Assembly (NCBI GenBank): GCA_002148405.1
Contig: MUGG01000013.1
Location: forward strand, 1-46,018
DNA from: Alkalinema sp. CACIAM 70d
GTDB lineage: Bacteria; Cyanobacteriota; Cyanobacteriia; Leptolyngbyales; Leptolyngbyaceae
Direction: 5' to 3'
Length of the DNA stretch: 46,018 nucleotides
Both the position numbers and the translations under genes were made by a program. Each line of letters opens with the position of its first letter. Position 1 is the first letter of the stretch. Below the pieces are notes generated by a model that saw only the letters and a list, made by a program, of their open reading frames with translations, was not told the DNA's origin and searched no databases. This document shows, piece after piece, positions 32,212 to 41,062 of this stretch.

Positions 32212-34551
32212 TCAGAACATTTTAGGAATTAGCATTGAGGGGAGAAGCGGTTCTCCCTGACTGGCAGATAAACAGGACGCCACCTCGACCCGATCGCGCC
32301 CCAACCGTTTTGCTTGATAGAGTGCATTATCCGCCGTCCGTAAGAGTTCATCAGCGGTTTGTCCATGGAGCGGGAAACTAGAAATTCCTAGGGAAACCGT
32401 CACGATCTGCTGTTGAGCAGCAGCATGAGCAGCAGCATCGTGAGAAACAGTATCGTGAGAAACAGCATCAGCACCAAGGTTAGCGGGAAAAAACTGAAAT
32501 TGTCGAATTTGTTGCCGTAATTTTTCAGCCCGACGGTAGGCTGATTGTAAATCTGTGTTTGGCAAAATCAAAGTAATTTCCTCGCCCCCATAGCGACAAA
32601 TCACATCGGTCGATCGACTGTTAGACAGTAACAACTGTCCCAATTTTTGTAAAACTTGATCGCCCGCCTCATGGCCTAACGTGTCATTTAAGCGCTTAAA
32701 GTAATCAATATCTAACATAATCAGGCTCAGAACCTGTCGGTGGCGCACTGCCTCTCCCAACTCACGATCGAGTGCAGTTTGTAGATAACGACGATTAAAC
32801 AAACCTGTTAAAGGATCTCGCACACTTTGATAGTGCAAATTTTCTCTCAGCTTTAAATTGGCTAAGGCCAAAGCTACATGCTCAGCCACAGTCACCGCCA
32901 ACTGGTGAGTGGCTTCTGAAATCACCCAGTCTGACCCTAAGATTAACAGTCCGATTGATCGACCTTGGGTCAACATAGGAACGCACAACCGATAATTCCA
33001 GTCCTCAACAATCATGCACTGCTGACATCCGCGATGGACTTGTCCCTGCTGACCTTGGTGGGATTTACCCTGGCGAATCGCCCAACAAGCCTCTAGGCTA
33101 TTGGTTAAGCAGAGCGGAGGGGCAGGAGTGCCCCAGGCCATAATATTACTGGTCAAGTCAGAGGATTGCTCTGCATACTCAGGGGCAAACTGAGCCCTGA
33201 CATCATCCTGAATCCCAGGATTAAGCCTAGACGTTAAATCACTAAACAAGTACAAACGACCTGATACTTGAGGAAACATTGCGGCCAATAACTTGGGCAA
33301 AATTGCATAGGCTTCTGCCAAGTTTTGACAAGCATGGAGATAGTGGCCCAGTTGGCCCAAAAGGGCAATTTCTTGATTGCGTTGAGCCAGTTCACCCAAA
33401 CGGTATTGCAACTCTAGATTCGCCGCTTTCAATTGGGCTTCTGCATGCTTCCGTTCTAGTACCTCTTGATGCAGCTTTTGGTTAGTTTCTAAAAGCTCTT
33501 GGGTTCGCTGACTAAACTGATTACTTAAGATCTGATGGACATTCCTAAGATTGTGTTCGACCCTTTCTCGTTTTTTAACTTCAGTGCGTAACTTGTGGTT
33601 CGTGACTTCCAAGTCTTGGTTATGTTGAACCATCACTTTTTGTAAAACTTGAATCTGCTGTTTTAAATGATGGATGATACTAACCAGTTCAAGCGGATCC
33701 CACAGTTGCACCAAATTAGTCTGAGTCAGAATTCCTAATAAACTTTGGCGTTCATCTGTGACAACCACACGACGGATAGAATGTTGTTGCATTAACTGTT
33801 CGGCTGCTTGCAGAGAAGTGCTCGGCGACACTTGAATCACAGGCGCATTCATCACATCCGCCACGATCGTCGTTTCAAAGTCCACGGTCTGAAGCTGTAA
33901 ACGTACAATATCGCGTTCCGTTAAAATGCCTCGGGGCACAACCCGATCGTGGTCTTGAACTGCAATCACTAAAGAACTAATCTGATGCTGCACCATTTGA
34001 GCCGTCGCAGCGAGCAAAGTTTCAGTGGGGGAGCTCCAAATCACTGGCTGGGTCATCACTTCATCCACCCGCCGTTGCCGTAAGAAATTCACCGGCTCCA
34101 GCGATCGTCGCATTCCCTCCAAGGTCACTATGCCCAAGAGCAGCCCTTGCTGATCGACTACCGGAAGATGACGCAACCGAGCTTGCTGGAAATAAGTCAA
34201 AATTTGGGTAATCTGCAACTCTGGAGCAAAGGTCAGCGTTTGAAGGTTTTGGGTCATGACCTCGCGAACTTGCGACTTCGCAAGATTGCACCCAGACGCT
34301 GACAGCCGAACAACATCATGCTCCGTCACAATTCCCAACGGCTTGCCATGCTCGACCACCAAGACATAACTTGACAGATGGTTCCCAGATAGGAATATCA
34401 GTTGATCAGCTTGGTCAGCTTGCATTGAGGGGTGATGTCCCCCTTGCATCTTCCAAAGGGCATCGACTAAAGATAGATCAGGAAAAACGATCGTGGGAGA
34501 TCGATCCATTACAGATTCCAGCGCCAGCACACCGTAGTCCATAAAAACCAT
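32212..34551 (-). CDS. CBS-CBS-GAF-GGDEF diguanylate cyclase
   Basis: 779 residues. Residues about 1-275 are four CBS motifs (LGIVTEHDVVRL, LGIVTLEGMRRSL, RGILTERDIVRLQLQ, LGILTQTNLVQLWD), which bind adenosyl ligands. A coiled coil runs about 285-395. A GAF-like domain follows (about 400-570; with CQQCMIVEDWNYRLCVPML). The GGDEF domain (about 585-760) begins RDPLTGLFNRRYLQTALDRE, has the active GGEE at 655-658 (GGEEI rather than GGEEF) and an RxxD I-site at 646-649 (RSTD), so synthesis of c-di-GMP with product inhibition is expected. A repeat-derived insertion (about 690-715) lies within it. No EAL domain. Monocistronic. Confidence 0.93.
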   Translation of the reverse strand: MVFMDYGVLALESVMDRSPTIVFPDLSLVDALWKMQGGHHPSMQADQADQLIFLSGNHLSSYVLVVEHGKPLGIVTEHDVVRLSASGCNLAKSQVREVMTQNLQTLTFAPELQITQILTYFQQARLRHLPVVDQQGLLLGIVTLEGMRRSLEPVNFLRQRRVDEVMTQPVIWSSPTETLLAATAQMVQHQISSLVIAVQDHDRVVPRGILTERDIVRLQLQTVDFETTIVADVMNAPVIQVSPSTSLQAAEQLMQQHSIRRVVVTDERQSLLGILTQTNLVQLWDPLELVSIIHHLKQQIQVLQKVMVQHNQDLEVTNHKLRTEVKKRERVEHNLRNVHQILSNQFSQRTQELLETNQKLHQEVLERKHAEAQLKAANLELQYRLGELAQRNQEIALLGQLGHYLHACQNLAEAYAILPKLLAAMFPQVSGRLYLFSDLTSRLNPGIQDDVRAQFAPEYAEQSSDLTSNIMAWGTPAPPLCLTNSLEACWAIRQGKSHQGQQGQVHRGCQQCMIVEDWNYRLCVPMLTQGRSIGLLILGSDWVISEATHQLAVTVAEHVALALANLKLRENLHYQSVRDPLTGLFNRRYLQTALDRELGEAVRHRQVLSLIMLDIDYFKRLNDTLGHEAGDQVLQKLGQLLLSNSRSTDVICRYGGEEITLILPNTDLQSAYRRAEKLRQQIRQFQFFPANLGADAVSHDTVSHDAAAHAAAQQQIVTVSLGISSFPLHGQTADELLRTADNALYQAKRLGRDRVEVASCLSASQGEPLLPSMLIPKMF
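32437..32466. repeat. 15-bp tandem repeat inside the GGDEF coding region
   Basis: Two copies of ATCGTGAGAAACAG(T/C) at 32437-32451 and 32452-32466, next to AGCAGCATGAGCAGCAGCAT-type short repeats at 32417-32437. They encode a repetitive insertion (about DAVSHDTVSHDAAAHAAAQ) in the GGDEF domain and keep the frame. Confidence 0.85.
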
Positions 34552-35134
34552 CGCTACTACGCCTCAAGTAGTCGGCTTTTCAGATAAACCCGTTTGTAAA
34601 TCTTCTTCCAGATAGCAATCGAGTGAATTGAGTTGATTGCACGAATCAATTGAAAACTTGTGTAACAAGATACAGTCTTCTAAGTCAGATCATGGCGAAT
34701 CGGAACTCAGCGCCGCCCAGCAGGCTGAATACTCAGCCAGATATTGCCTGAAAACCGCTGGAAATCAGCAAGGAACACCTGAAATCTAACAAAAGATCCA
34801 ACAAAACTTGATTTAACAAAACCAGGAAGACCAAGAAAACGAATTAACTAATAGAAATCTGCTAGAAATCTGTGCGAAAGAATGACGTTAAGACCTAATA
34901 CATTTATCGGGTCATGGCACACTAGAAATACCACAACCTATCACCAATCATCACTTAGGACAAAAATACTGCAAGTGAAAGAGGAAATATACAGTCCGAG
35001 GAAAGATCCCCTTTATGTTGGTTTCTAACTTTCCTCGTTAACTTACCTTAGAGTGACATATTTTTCAACAGAGAATTAAATCTATCGAGTTTATTTAAGA
35101 TTTTCAAGTTTGATTAAAGTTTCTTTGAGGCTGT
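34552..35134. other. 583-bp non-coding region upstream of cobA-hemD
   Basis: No gene seen. It must hold the divergent promoters of the diguanylate cyclase and the cobA-hemD gene. A 9-bp inverted repeat (CGAGGAAAG at 34997-35005 with CTTTCCTCG at 35029-35037) lies about 100 bp before the cobA-hemD ATG. I see no match to the cobalamin riboswitch core, though this was looked for only by eye. Confidence 0.5.
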
Positions 35135-36784
35135 ATGACAGGGTTTGCTTATTTTGTAGGTTCCGGCTGTGGCACGATCGAAGCCCTGACTGTGCGCGGC
35201 TATCAGCTTCTCTACCAAGCAGAAGTGGTCATTTATGATGCGCTTGTTGATGCAGAATTGCTGCAATATACTCAGTCAAACTGTCTGACTTTTAATGTTG
35301 GTAAACGGGGCGGCCAGCCCAGCCTAAAGCAGCCAGAAATCGATCGATTGATCGTTGAACAATGTCAACAGGGTAAGCAGGTTGTTCGCCTCAAAAGCGG
35401 AGATCCCTTTATCTTTGGCCGCACCACCTCAGAAATTCAAGCCGTCAAAGCTGCTCAGATTCCCTACGAAGTTGTTCCGGGGATTTCTTCTGCCCTTGCT
35501 GCGCCCCTCTATGCGGGAATTCCTCTGACAGACCTGGTGCTGAGCCGCTGCTTTGCCATCCTCAGTGCCCACGATCCTGATGCCCTCGATTGGGCCACGC
35601 TAGTCAATTTGGAAACCCTAGTCGTTCTGATGGGAGGTCGCCATCTCGCCACGATCGTCGAGCAACTCATCCACCACGACAAGCCGTCTAATACCGCGAT
35701 CGCGATTATCCAATGGGCCGGACGATTGGAAGAACGCATTTGGATCGGCACGCTAGGAGATATTGTCCAAATCACCAAGGGCGAATCCCTCTCTCCCTGC
35801 GTCATGGTGATCGGGGAAGTGGTGCGCCTCCGAGAATTTTTGGCGACTGCAAGAAAACAGGATCCGCTTTCGTCGATAGCCCCACTGGTGCAAAATTTGC
35901 AGGCTGATTTGCTCTCCCCTGCCGCCTCTATGCCCCAATCTACAGAGCCGCAATCTACGGATTCTTCCACTTTGGAACAACAACCCTTATCCGATCGAAC
36001 GATTTTGGTTACCCGTTCCGCTGGCCAATCCAGCGAGTTTACCGACTTACTGCAAGCCCAAGGCGCGACGGTGGTAGAAATGCCCACCTTGGAAATCATG
36101 CCGCCCTCCAGTTGGGAGGCCCTTGATCAATCCATCGCTGAGTTAAAGACCTTTGACTGGCTCATCCTGACCTCCGCCAATGCGGTCAATTACTTCTGCG
36201 ATCGCTTACTCGAACGAGGTCGGGATGGCCGAGCACTCGCCCAGGTTAAAATTGCAGTTGTCGGAGAAAAAACCGCTGATTGTCTGCGATCGCGCAGTCT
36301 ACAACCCGACTTTATTCCGCCCAACTTCGTCGCGGATGCGCTGATCGAGGCCTTTCCGGAACCCGTCGCCGGCTTAAAACTTCTCTTTCCCCGAGTGGAG
36401 TCAGGAGGCCGCGAGGTGTTGGTGAAAGAATTTACCGCCCAGGGAGCCACCGTCGTCGAAGTCCCTGCCTATCAATCTGCCTGTCCCGCTGCGATCGCCC
36501 CTGAGGCGCTGCAAGCGTTACAAACCCGAGCCGTCGATGTCATTACGTTTACCAGTTCCAAAACCGTTCGCCATTTCTATCAACTTCTAGAAGCCGCGAT
36601 CGACGGTTCCCCTCATACCCTGCTCGATCGAGCCTGCCTCGCCTCGATCGGCCCCCAAACTTCGAAAACTTGTCAAGATTTATTGGGACGGGTAGATGTT
36701 GAGGCCGGTGAGTATACCCTATGGGGATTAACGCAAGCGTTGCTAACCTGGCAGAAGGCTACGGAAAACGCTAGGAAGAGATGA
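35135..36784 (+). CDS. cobA-hemD: Fused uroporphyrinogen-III C-methyltransferase / uroporphyrinogen-III synthase
   Basis: 549 residues. Residues 1-250 are SUMT (CobA), which methylates uroporphyrinogen III at C2 and C7 with SAM toward sirohaem and cobalamin: GYQLLYQAEVVIYDALVD, NVGKRGGQPSLKQPEIDRLI, VVRLKSGDPFIFGRTTSEI and YEVVPGISSALAAPLYAGIP. The N-terminal Gly motif is unusual (VGSGCGTIEALT rather than VGAGPGDxxLLT). A Ser/Gln/Pro linker (about 252-285) joins to HemD (about 287-545; TILVTRSAGQSSEFTDLLQA, FDWLILTSANAVNYF, ITFTSSKTVRHFYQLL), which cyclises hydroxymethylbilane with ring inversion. The fusion lets HemC product pass straight to two steps; hemC is 5 kb downstream on the other strand. 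Confidence 0.93.
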   Translation: MTGFAYFVGSGCGTIEALTVRGYQLLYQAEVVIYDALVDAELLQYTQSNCLTFNVGKRGGQPSLKQPEIDRLIVEQCQQGKQVVRLKSGDPFIFGRTTSEIQAVKAAQIPYEVVPGISSALAAPLYAGIPLTDLVLSRCFAILSAHDPDALDWATLVNLETLVVLMGGRHLATIVEQLIHHDKPSNTAIAIIQWAGRLEERIWIGTLGDIVQITKGESLSPCVMVIGEVVRLREFLATARKQDPLSSIAPLVQNLQADLLSPAASMPQSTEPQSTDSSTLEQQPLSDRTILVTRSAGQSSEFTDLLQAQGATVVEMPTLEIMPPSSWEALDQSIAELKTFDWLILTSANAVNYFCDRLLERGRDGRALAQVKIAVVGEKTADCLRSRSLQPDFIPPNFVADALIEAFPEPVAGLKLLFPRVESGGREVLVKEFTAQGATVVEVPAYQSACPAAIAPEALQALQTRAVDVITFTSSKTVRHFYQLLEAAIDGSPHTLLDRACLASIGPQTSKTCQDLLGRVDVEAGEYTLWGLTQALLTWQKATENARKR

Positions 36785-36907
36785 AATAGTACTTTTGAAC
36801 TATTTTCATTGAAGATCTATGCTATTGTGAAAGTCACCATACAATCTGCATCAACACCCGTTCACTTAACACCCAGTCACTTCTAATCAGCCAGGAGGGA
36901 CGATCGG

Positions 36908-37537
36908 ATGACCGTCGAACAAACCACCCAACTCCTACAACTCATCCTCAACTCCATTCTGATGGTGCTGGCCAGTGGCTGTATTTTAGGAAGTGCGATT
37001 TTGCGCCAACAGGGACTGGACAAAGCATTACGGCATACGAGTGCGGAACGATTTCAAGCCCTGCAATTTGCAGACCATCGCCCCACCCTACACCGCAAAC
37101 TCCGCTACCTGCAACGGCAAGTTCGCCTCAACCATCGGGTGCTGCTGTTGCTCAATGTCGCTTGCCTGCTGTTTGTCGCTAGCACCCTTAGCCTTATTCT
37201 ACGATCGCTGATTGACTGGGTTGGCTTGATCCATCTTTCCCTGTTCCTGTTTGCTCTGGGAACAGGTGCATTTTTAGCGGGCGTTCTGTTACTGCTATTC
37301 GCCTTTTCCCAGCCCCTGCGGGGCGATCGACGCCGAGACCCCGGTCAACAATCTCGGCCTTTGCTCCCGTCCCGCCCACGATCGGCTCCTCCCCATGTAT
37401 CTCGCCGTCAGCTTCGGTTGCGGGTATCCCAAGCGAGATCGAACCACCAGGCTCCACCTGTCGCAAAGCCCTCTAACTCAGCCAACCCCTCCTACAAGCC
37501 ACGCCTGCTTCCCCCTGCGTCTTCGCCATCCCATTAA
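36908..37537 (+). CDS. DUF2721-like membrane protein
   Basis: 209 residues with a good ribosome-binding site (CAGGAGGGACG at about 36892-36902) before ATG 36908. Three hydrophobic segments lie at about residues 10-32, 78-97 and 105-132, with a soluble basic loop (LHRKLRYLQRQVRLNHRVLL) between the first two: this arrangement matches DUF2721 by memory. The last 70 residues form a basic, Pro/Arg/Ser-rich tail (RPLLPSRPRSAPPHVSRRQ) that is probably disordered and cytoplasmic. Function is unknown. It lies 124 bp after cobA-hemD. Confidence 0.55.
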   Translation: MTVEQTTQLLQLILNSILMVLASGCILGSAILRQQGLDKALRHTSAERFQALQFADHRPTLHRKLRYLQRQVRLNHRVLLLLNVACLLFVASTLSLILRSLIDWVGLIHLSLFLFALGTGAFLAGVLLLLFAFSQPLRGDRRRDPGQQSRPLLPSRPRSAPPHVSRRQLRLRVSQARSNHQAPPVAKPSNSANPSYKPRLLPPASSPSH

Positions 37538-37575
37538 CACTGATCACTTTAACGCTGATCACTTTGCCCGTCGCG

Positions 37576-37616
37576 ATCGCTGCCTGCGATGAATGTTTGT
37601 GCCCACAGGCAGCGAT
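37576..37616. terminator. 11-bp stem hairpin, possible transcription terminator
   Basis: ATCGCTGCCTG (37576-37586) pairs perfectly with CAGGCAGCGAT (37606-37616) across a 19-nt loop. There is no T-run after it, so it could be a terminator-like or processing structure for the DUF2721 transcript. CTGATCACTTT is repeated just upstream at about 37541 and 37555. Confidence 0.45.
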
Positions 37617-37721
37617 GCCAACCCTACGGTAAATTCTCTACCCAAATCCTGTGAAAGGACACTTGCTATTAATCAGGTTTATTGAAACAATGCTGAAAAG
37701 TTTTATGTTCGGTATACCTGA

Positions 37722-38843
37722 GTGAAGACAATTCCCCCGTTTGACCTGTCGCAGCAGTTTGAACTGATTGGCGAAGACTTAAACCAAGCTGTCCTGCGGG
37801 TTTTGGCCTCTGGTCGTTACATTGGTGGCGCAGTGGTCGAAGACTTTGAACGCCAATTCGCGATCGCCGTGGGAACCCATGACTGCGTAGCCTGTAACTC
37901 AGGAACCGACGCCCTCTATCTGGCGCTGCGGGCCTTAAAGATTGGCCCCGGCGATGAAGTGATTACCTCTCCCTTCACCTTCATTGCCACCGCAGAAACC
38001 ATCAGCAATGTGGGTGCAAAACCCATTTTCATTGATATCGACCCCGTCAGCTTCAACCTAGATGTCACCCAAATTGCTGCGGCCATTACGCCCAACACCA
38101 AAGCAATTATTCCCGTGCATTTGTTTGGTAATCCCGTCGATATGACGGCAGTCATGGCGATCGCTCAGCAACACAATTTAGCGGTCATCGAAGACTGTGC
38201 CCAAGCTACCAGCGCAGAGTGGGATGGGCAAGCCGTCGGCAGTATTGGCCACATCGGCTGTTTTAGTTTCTATCCCACGAAAAATTTGGGAGCCTGTGGC
38301 GATGGTGGAGCTATCACAACCCATGATCCAGAGATTGCTAAAACCTTACGAGTCCTGCGAGATCACGGTCGGACAAGCACCTATTACCACGAAGATTTGG
38401 GCGTTAATAGTCGGCTCGATGCCATTCAAGCCGCCATTCTGAGCGTCAAGTTACCTCATTTGAAGCAGTGGAATCAACAACGTAAAACCATCGCCGATCG
38501 CTATGGTGAATTGTTAAGTTCGATCTCCGCGATCGAATTGCCCCAGGATATCTCCCAGGGAACCCATGTATGGAACCAATATACAATTCGGGTTAAAGGA
38601 TCCAATGGCAGTCAACGGGATCAACTGCGGCAAATGCTGCAATCTAAGGGGGTAAATTGTAATGTCTACTATCCTTTACCGTTACATTTACAACCTATTT
38701 ATCGATCGCTAGGCTACCAAACAGGACAGTTGCCCTTATCAGAACAGGCCGCCAACGAAGTCCTCTCTCTCCCTATGTTCCCAGAACTGACCCCTGAGCA
38801 GCAGGAGCAAGTGATTTATGCGCTGAAAGATTGCTTCAGTTAA
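37722..38843 (+). CDS. DegT/DnrJ/EryC1/StrS sugar aminotransferase
   Basis: 373 residues from GTG 37722 (the frame gives a family-like start, KTIPPFDLSQQFELIGEDL). This PLP enzyme transfers an amino group to keto-sugar nucleotides during glycan, LPS or exopolysaccharide synthesis. Visible features are GSGTDALYLALRALKIGPGD (residues about 67-86), EVITSPFTFIATAETISNVG, the aspartate-glutamine-type pocket VIEDCAQATSAEWDGQ, and the PLP-lysine motif CFSFYPTKNLGACGDGGAIT (about 180-199, Lys in PTKNLG). The complete length and motifs argue for an active enzyme. It is not flanked by other sugar genes in this window. Confidence 0.93.
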   Translation: MKTIPPFDLSQQFELIGEDLNQAVLRVLASGRYIGGAVVEDFERQFAIAVGTHDCVACNSGTDALYLALRALKIGPGDEVITSPFTFIATAETISNVGAKPIFIDIDPVSFNLDVTQIAAAITPNTKAIIPVHLFGNPVDMTAVMAIAQQHNLAVIEDCAQATSAEWDGQAVGSIGHIGCFSFYPTKNLGACGDGGAITTHDPEIAKTLRVLRDHGRTSTYYHEDLGVNSRLDAIQAAILSVKLPHLKQWNQQRKTIADRYGELLSSISAIELPQDISQGTHVWNQYTIRVKGSNGSQRDQLRQMLQSKGVNCNVYYPLPLHLQPIYRSLGYQTGQLPLSEQAANEVLSLPMFPELTPEQQEQVIYALKDCFS

Positions 38844-38847
38844 ACGG

Positions 38848-39732
38848 CTAGACTTCCCCCGTAACTTCTCCATAATCTACGGAGATTAGCAAATAAGGGA
38901 AATCGATCGGAGATGAATCATCAGCCCTGAGATCAACGTTTTTTAAAACGCTTAAATCACTAATTTCATAGTTCGGGGTGGCATGGTAAGCACGCCATTG
39001 AGGAAATTCCCCTGTGGATTGTCGCCGTCCTGCGATGACATAGCGACCACGCTGCAATTTAGGCCGATCGGCCTCTGAACCAACCCTCCATTGATGGACG
39101 ATTGAGGCGGATTCTGCCCCTTCAATGCGCCAATCAAGAGAAAGACTAAATCCATCCTTCCCATCCACGGGCACAACCAATTGGGTGGCCGGACTGCTAT
39201 TCAACCCATTGGCACAATAGTCCCAAGCACAGACTTTAATCAACTGCGCCAGGTGGGCAGGGTGATAGTGGATCGAAACTGCTAGAGACTGTAAAGGGTA
39301 ACTGGGCGGCAAATAAAGGCGGTGAATCGTTAGTTGGGCTCCTAGGGTCAAAAATTGAGGATCGCCCATTGGCAAATCCTTCGCCAAAACAAACGATCGT
39401 ACTGTGGAAGGAGCAGCCGGATAAAAGCCGATCGACCAAGCTGGATGTAAAAGCAGCCCCTGCGCCGACGAGGACGGTTTCAGCAGTTCCCCAGATGGCA
39501 CAAAGGAGACTCCCTCCAAATTTTTGGGCTTGAGCGATTGCAATAGTTGTGAAAATAATAGACTGGAAGAAAAGATCAGTCCTAACCCTAAAAAATTACG
39601 TCGCCCTAACCCCGATCGACCCTCCAAAGGGCGTAACCCCTGAGCCAGTGGCGAAGATGACTTTTGGAGTAGTAATTTTTGGGGTAATAATTTTTGGGGT
39701 GTTAACTTTGATCGAAAATTCTTACCTTTCAT
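38848..39732 (-). CDS. Tat-type exported hypothetical protein
   Basis: 294 residues from the ATG at 39730-39732, which has a strong AGGAGG ten bases upstream; the frame opens at 39753 but that start lies upstream of this site. A twin-arginine signal is visible at about residues 42-60 (LGRRNFLGLGLIFSSSLLFS). The first 40 residues are repetitive (LTPQKLLPQKLLLQKSSS). The mature part has no family I recognise: a beta-rich domain with VSIHYHPAHLAQLIKVCAWD and LSLDWRIEGAESASIVHQW. It is the most downstream of three minus-strand genes including two tail-collar proteins and may be co-transcribed with them. Confidence 0.6.
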   Translation of the reverse strand: MKGKNFRSKLTPQKLLPQKLLLQKSSSPLAQGLRPLEGRSGLGRRNFLGLGLIFSSSLLFSQLLQSLKPKNLEGVSFVPSGELLKPSSSAQGLLLHPAWSIGFYPAAPSTVRSFVLAKDLPMGDPQFLTLGAQLTIHRLYLPPSYPLQSLAVSIHYHPAHLAQLIKVCAWDYCANGLNSSPATQLVVPVDGKDGFSLSLDWRIEGAESASIVHQWRVGSEADRPKLQRGRYVIAGRRQSTGEFPQWRAYHATPNYEISDLSVLKNVDLRADDSSPIDFPYLLISVDYGEVTGEV

Positions 39733-39804
39733 CTCATCTAAGCCTCCTCTCAAGAGCGACTTCCATCCTCCATACGCAAGCTAGCCAAGCAAGTCCACTG
39801 AACC

Positions 39805-40326
39805 CTACGATCGAGCAGGATCATGACCTTCTAGGGCAATGATGTAATTCAAAACCAGATAGGGCGGCATCGCTCCAGCGATCGCCCCTGGGCTGTTAGT
39901 TATGACAGATGAGTTCCCGCCAGAGGGTCTTACCCCAGAGGTTCCCGCCGGGTTGGCATCTATTGATCGATCGTCCGTAGGCAATTGAAGAGACAGCTCA
40001 GCACTTTCCTCGGACGCGTTTCCTGACAAAGGTGGATTATGTTTCGGAAATTGAGATTCACGAATCGGTTCTATCCCTCCCTTTTCCCCTTGACGACGTG
40101 GGGTTAGCCCAGGCCCTTGGCCCGCCCCCAAGGCAACCCGTCCCCGCAAATCCGGCAAGGCAAAAGTTGTATGCCCATTGCCCCCATAGGTGGTTCCCAA
40201 GACCTTAAATAGGGCAACATACTGCGCGATCGGAAGAACTTGACCATGACAAAATGCCCAGCCCTGTGGTTCAAAGTTCCCAGCAAATAAACGAATTTCT
40301 CCAATCAGTGGCTCGGACATGGTCAA
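39805..40326 (-). CDS. Tail-collar / MdpB-like domain protein (copy 1)
   Basis: 173 residues, M1 or M3 start. The N-terminus (EPLIGEIRLFAGNFEPQGWA, FCHGQVLPIAQYVALFKVLG, TTYGGNGHTTFALPDLRGRV) is the phage tail-collar domain, in the MdpB (microcystin-dependent protein) group, followed by a Ser/Pro-rich loop and the conserved end PPYLVLNYIIALEGHD. Such proteins occur in tailed phage fibres and, outside phages, in stand-alone bacterial genes of unknown role. It carries no other phage gene beside it. The adjacent paralogue (40565-41062) arose by duplication. Confidence 0.88.
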   Translation of the reverse strand: MTMSEPLIGEIRLFAGNFEPQGWAFCHGQVLPIAQYVALFKVLGTTYGGNGHTTFALPDLRGRVALGAGQGPGLTPRRQGEKGGIEPIRESQFPKHNPPLSGNASEESAELSLQLPTDDRSIDANPAGTSGVRPSGGNSSVITNSPGAIAGAMPPYLVLNYIIALEGHDPARS

Positions 40327-40384
40327 TCACCTCATCACATATCACCTGTAAATCATTCATAATGCCTCCAGTGATTCATCAGTC

Positions 40385-40564
40385 ATCACCTTAATTAGTT
40401 GCCGTCATTGAATCACAACACCTTCAGCAACACTATTCAGCACTGCTATTCGGCAGCACTATTCGGCAGCACTATCAAGATAAAAAATTAGTATTAACCA
40501 AATTCGATACGAGACAAATTCAATAAAAAATCCAATATGAGATAAATTTCAATATGAGATAAAT
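40385..40564. repeat. Short repeats between the two tail-collar genes
   Basis: ATTCGGCAGCACT occurs twice in tandem near 40449 and 40463, with related CACTATTCAGCACTGCT just before. Further on, AATATGAGATAAATT-type units repeat near 40532 and 40553. No gene is seen in 40327-40564. Confidence 0.7.
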
Positions 40565-41062
40565 TCAGCGCACAACTGAGTCAGTCCGAAGAGGAACAAC
40601 TCCCTCTAAGGCAATGATGTAATTCAAAACCAGATAGGGCGGTACCTGTTCTGTCAGTGCTACCTCCCCCGTTACGATAGAAGTTGCTGCCATTGAGCTC
40701 GGCGCACTGACCGCTGGACTGGTTTTTCCGGTATAACTGCGAACCTGAGAGTGACTCTGCAAAGGCCCACGACGATCGAGACTTTGGCTCCTGCTCAACT
40801 TATCGACCCCATCCACTTCACCCGGTATCCGACGAGTCAGTCCCGTTCCCTGTCCTTGGTGTACCACAACCCGCGATCGCAAATCAGGCAACGCAAAGGT
40901 CGTTTGGCCATCCCCACCATAGATCGCACCAATCACTGCAAAGAGAGTTCGATGTTGACGAATCTCTAGCAATTGTCCATGGCAGAAAGCCCAACCCGAA
41001 GGCGAAAAGTTTCCGCCAAATAAGCGAATTTCCCCAATTAATGGTTCATCCATAGCAACCAC
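40565..41062 (-). CDS. Tail-collar / MdpB-like domain protein (copy 2)
   Basis: 165 residues (162 from M4). It is a close parallel of the gene at 39805-40326: EPLIGEIRLFGGNFSPSGWA, FCHGQLLEIRQHRTLFAVIG, AIYGGDGQTTFALPDLRSRV and the identical closing text PPYLVLNYIIALEG. The middle loop differs strongly and lacks similarity in length and sequence. The pair looks like a local duplication with diversified loops. It is in the same direction and would be the first gene of the three-gene set. Function unknown; there are no other phage structural genes in the window. Confidence 0.88.
   Translation of the reverse strand: MVAMDEPLIGEIRLFGGNFSPSGWAFCHGQLLEIRQHRTLFAVIGAIYGGDGQTTFALPDLRSRVVVHQGQGTGLTRRIPGEVDGVDKLSRSQSLDRRGPLQSHSQVRSYTGKTSPAVSAPSSMAATSIVTGEVALTEQVPPYLVLNYIIALEGVVPLRTDSVVR

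Noticed and set aside
34552..35134. Cobalamin riboswitch before cobA-hemD
   Set aside because: No B12-box-like core is visible by eye; only a simple 9-bp hairpin.
38848..41062. Prophage or tailocin fragment
   Set aside because: Only tail-collar domains are seen; no capsid, tube, sheath, baseplate, lysis or integrase genes are present.
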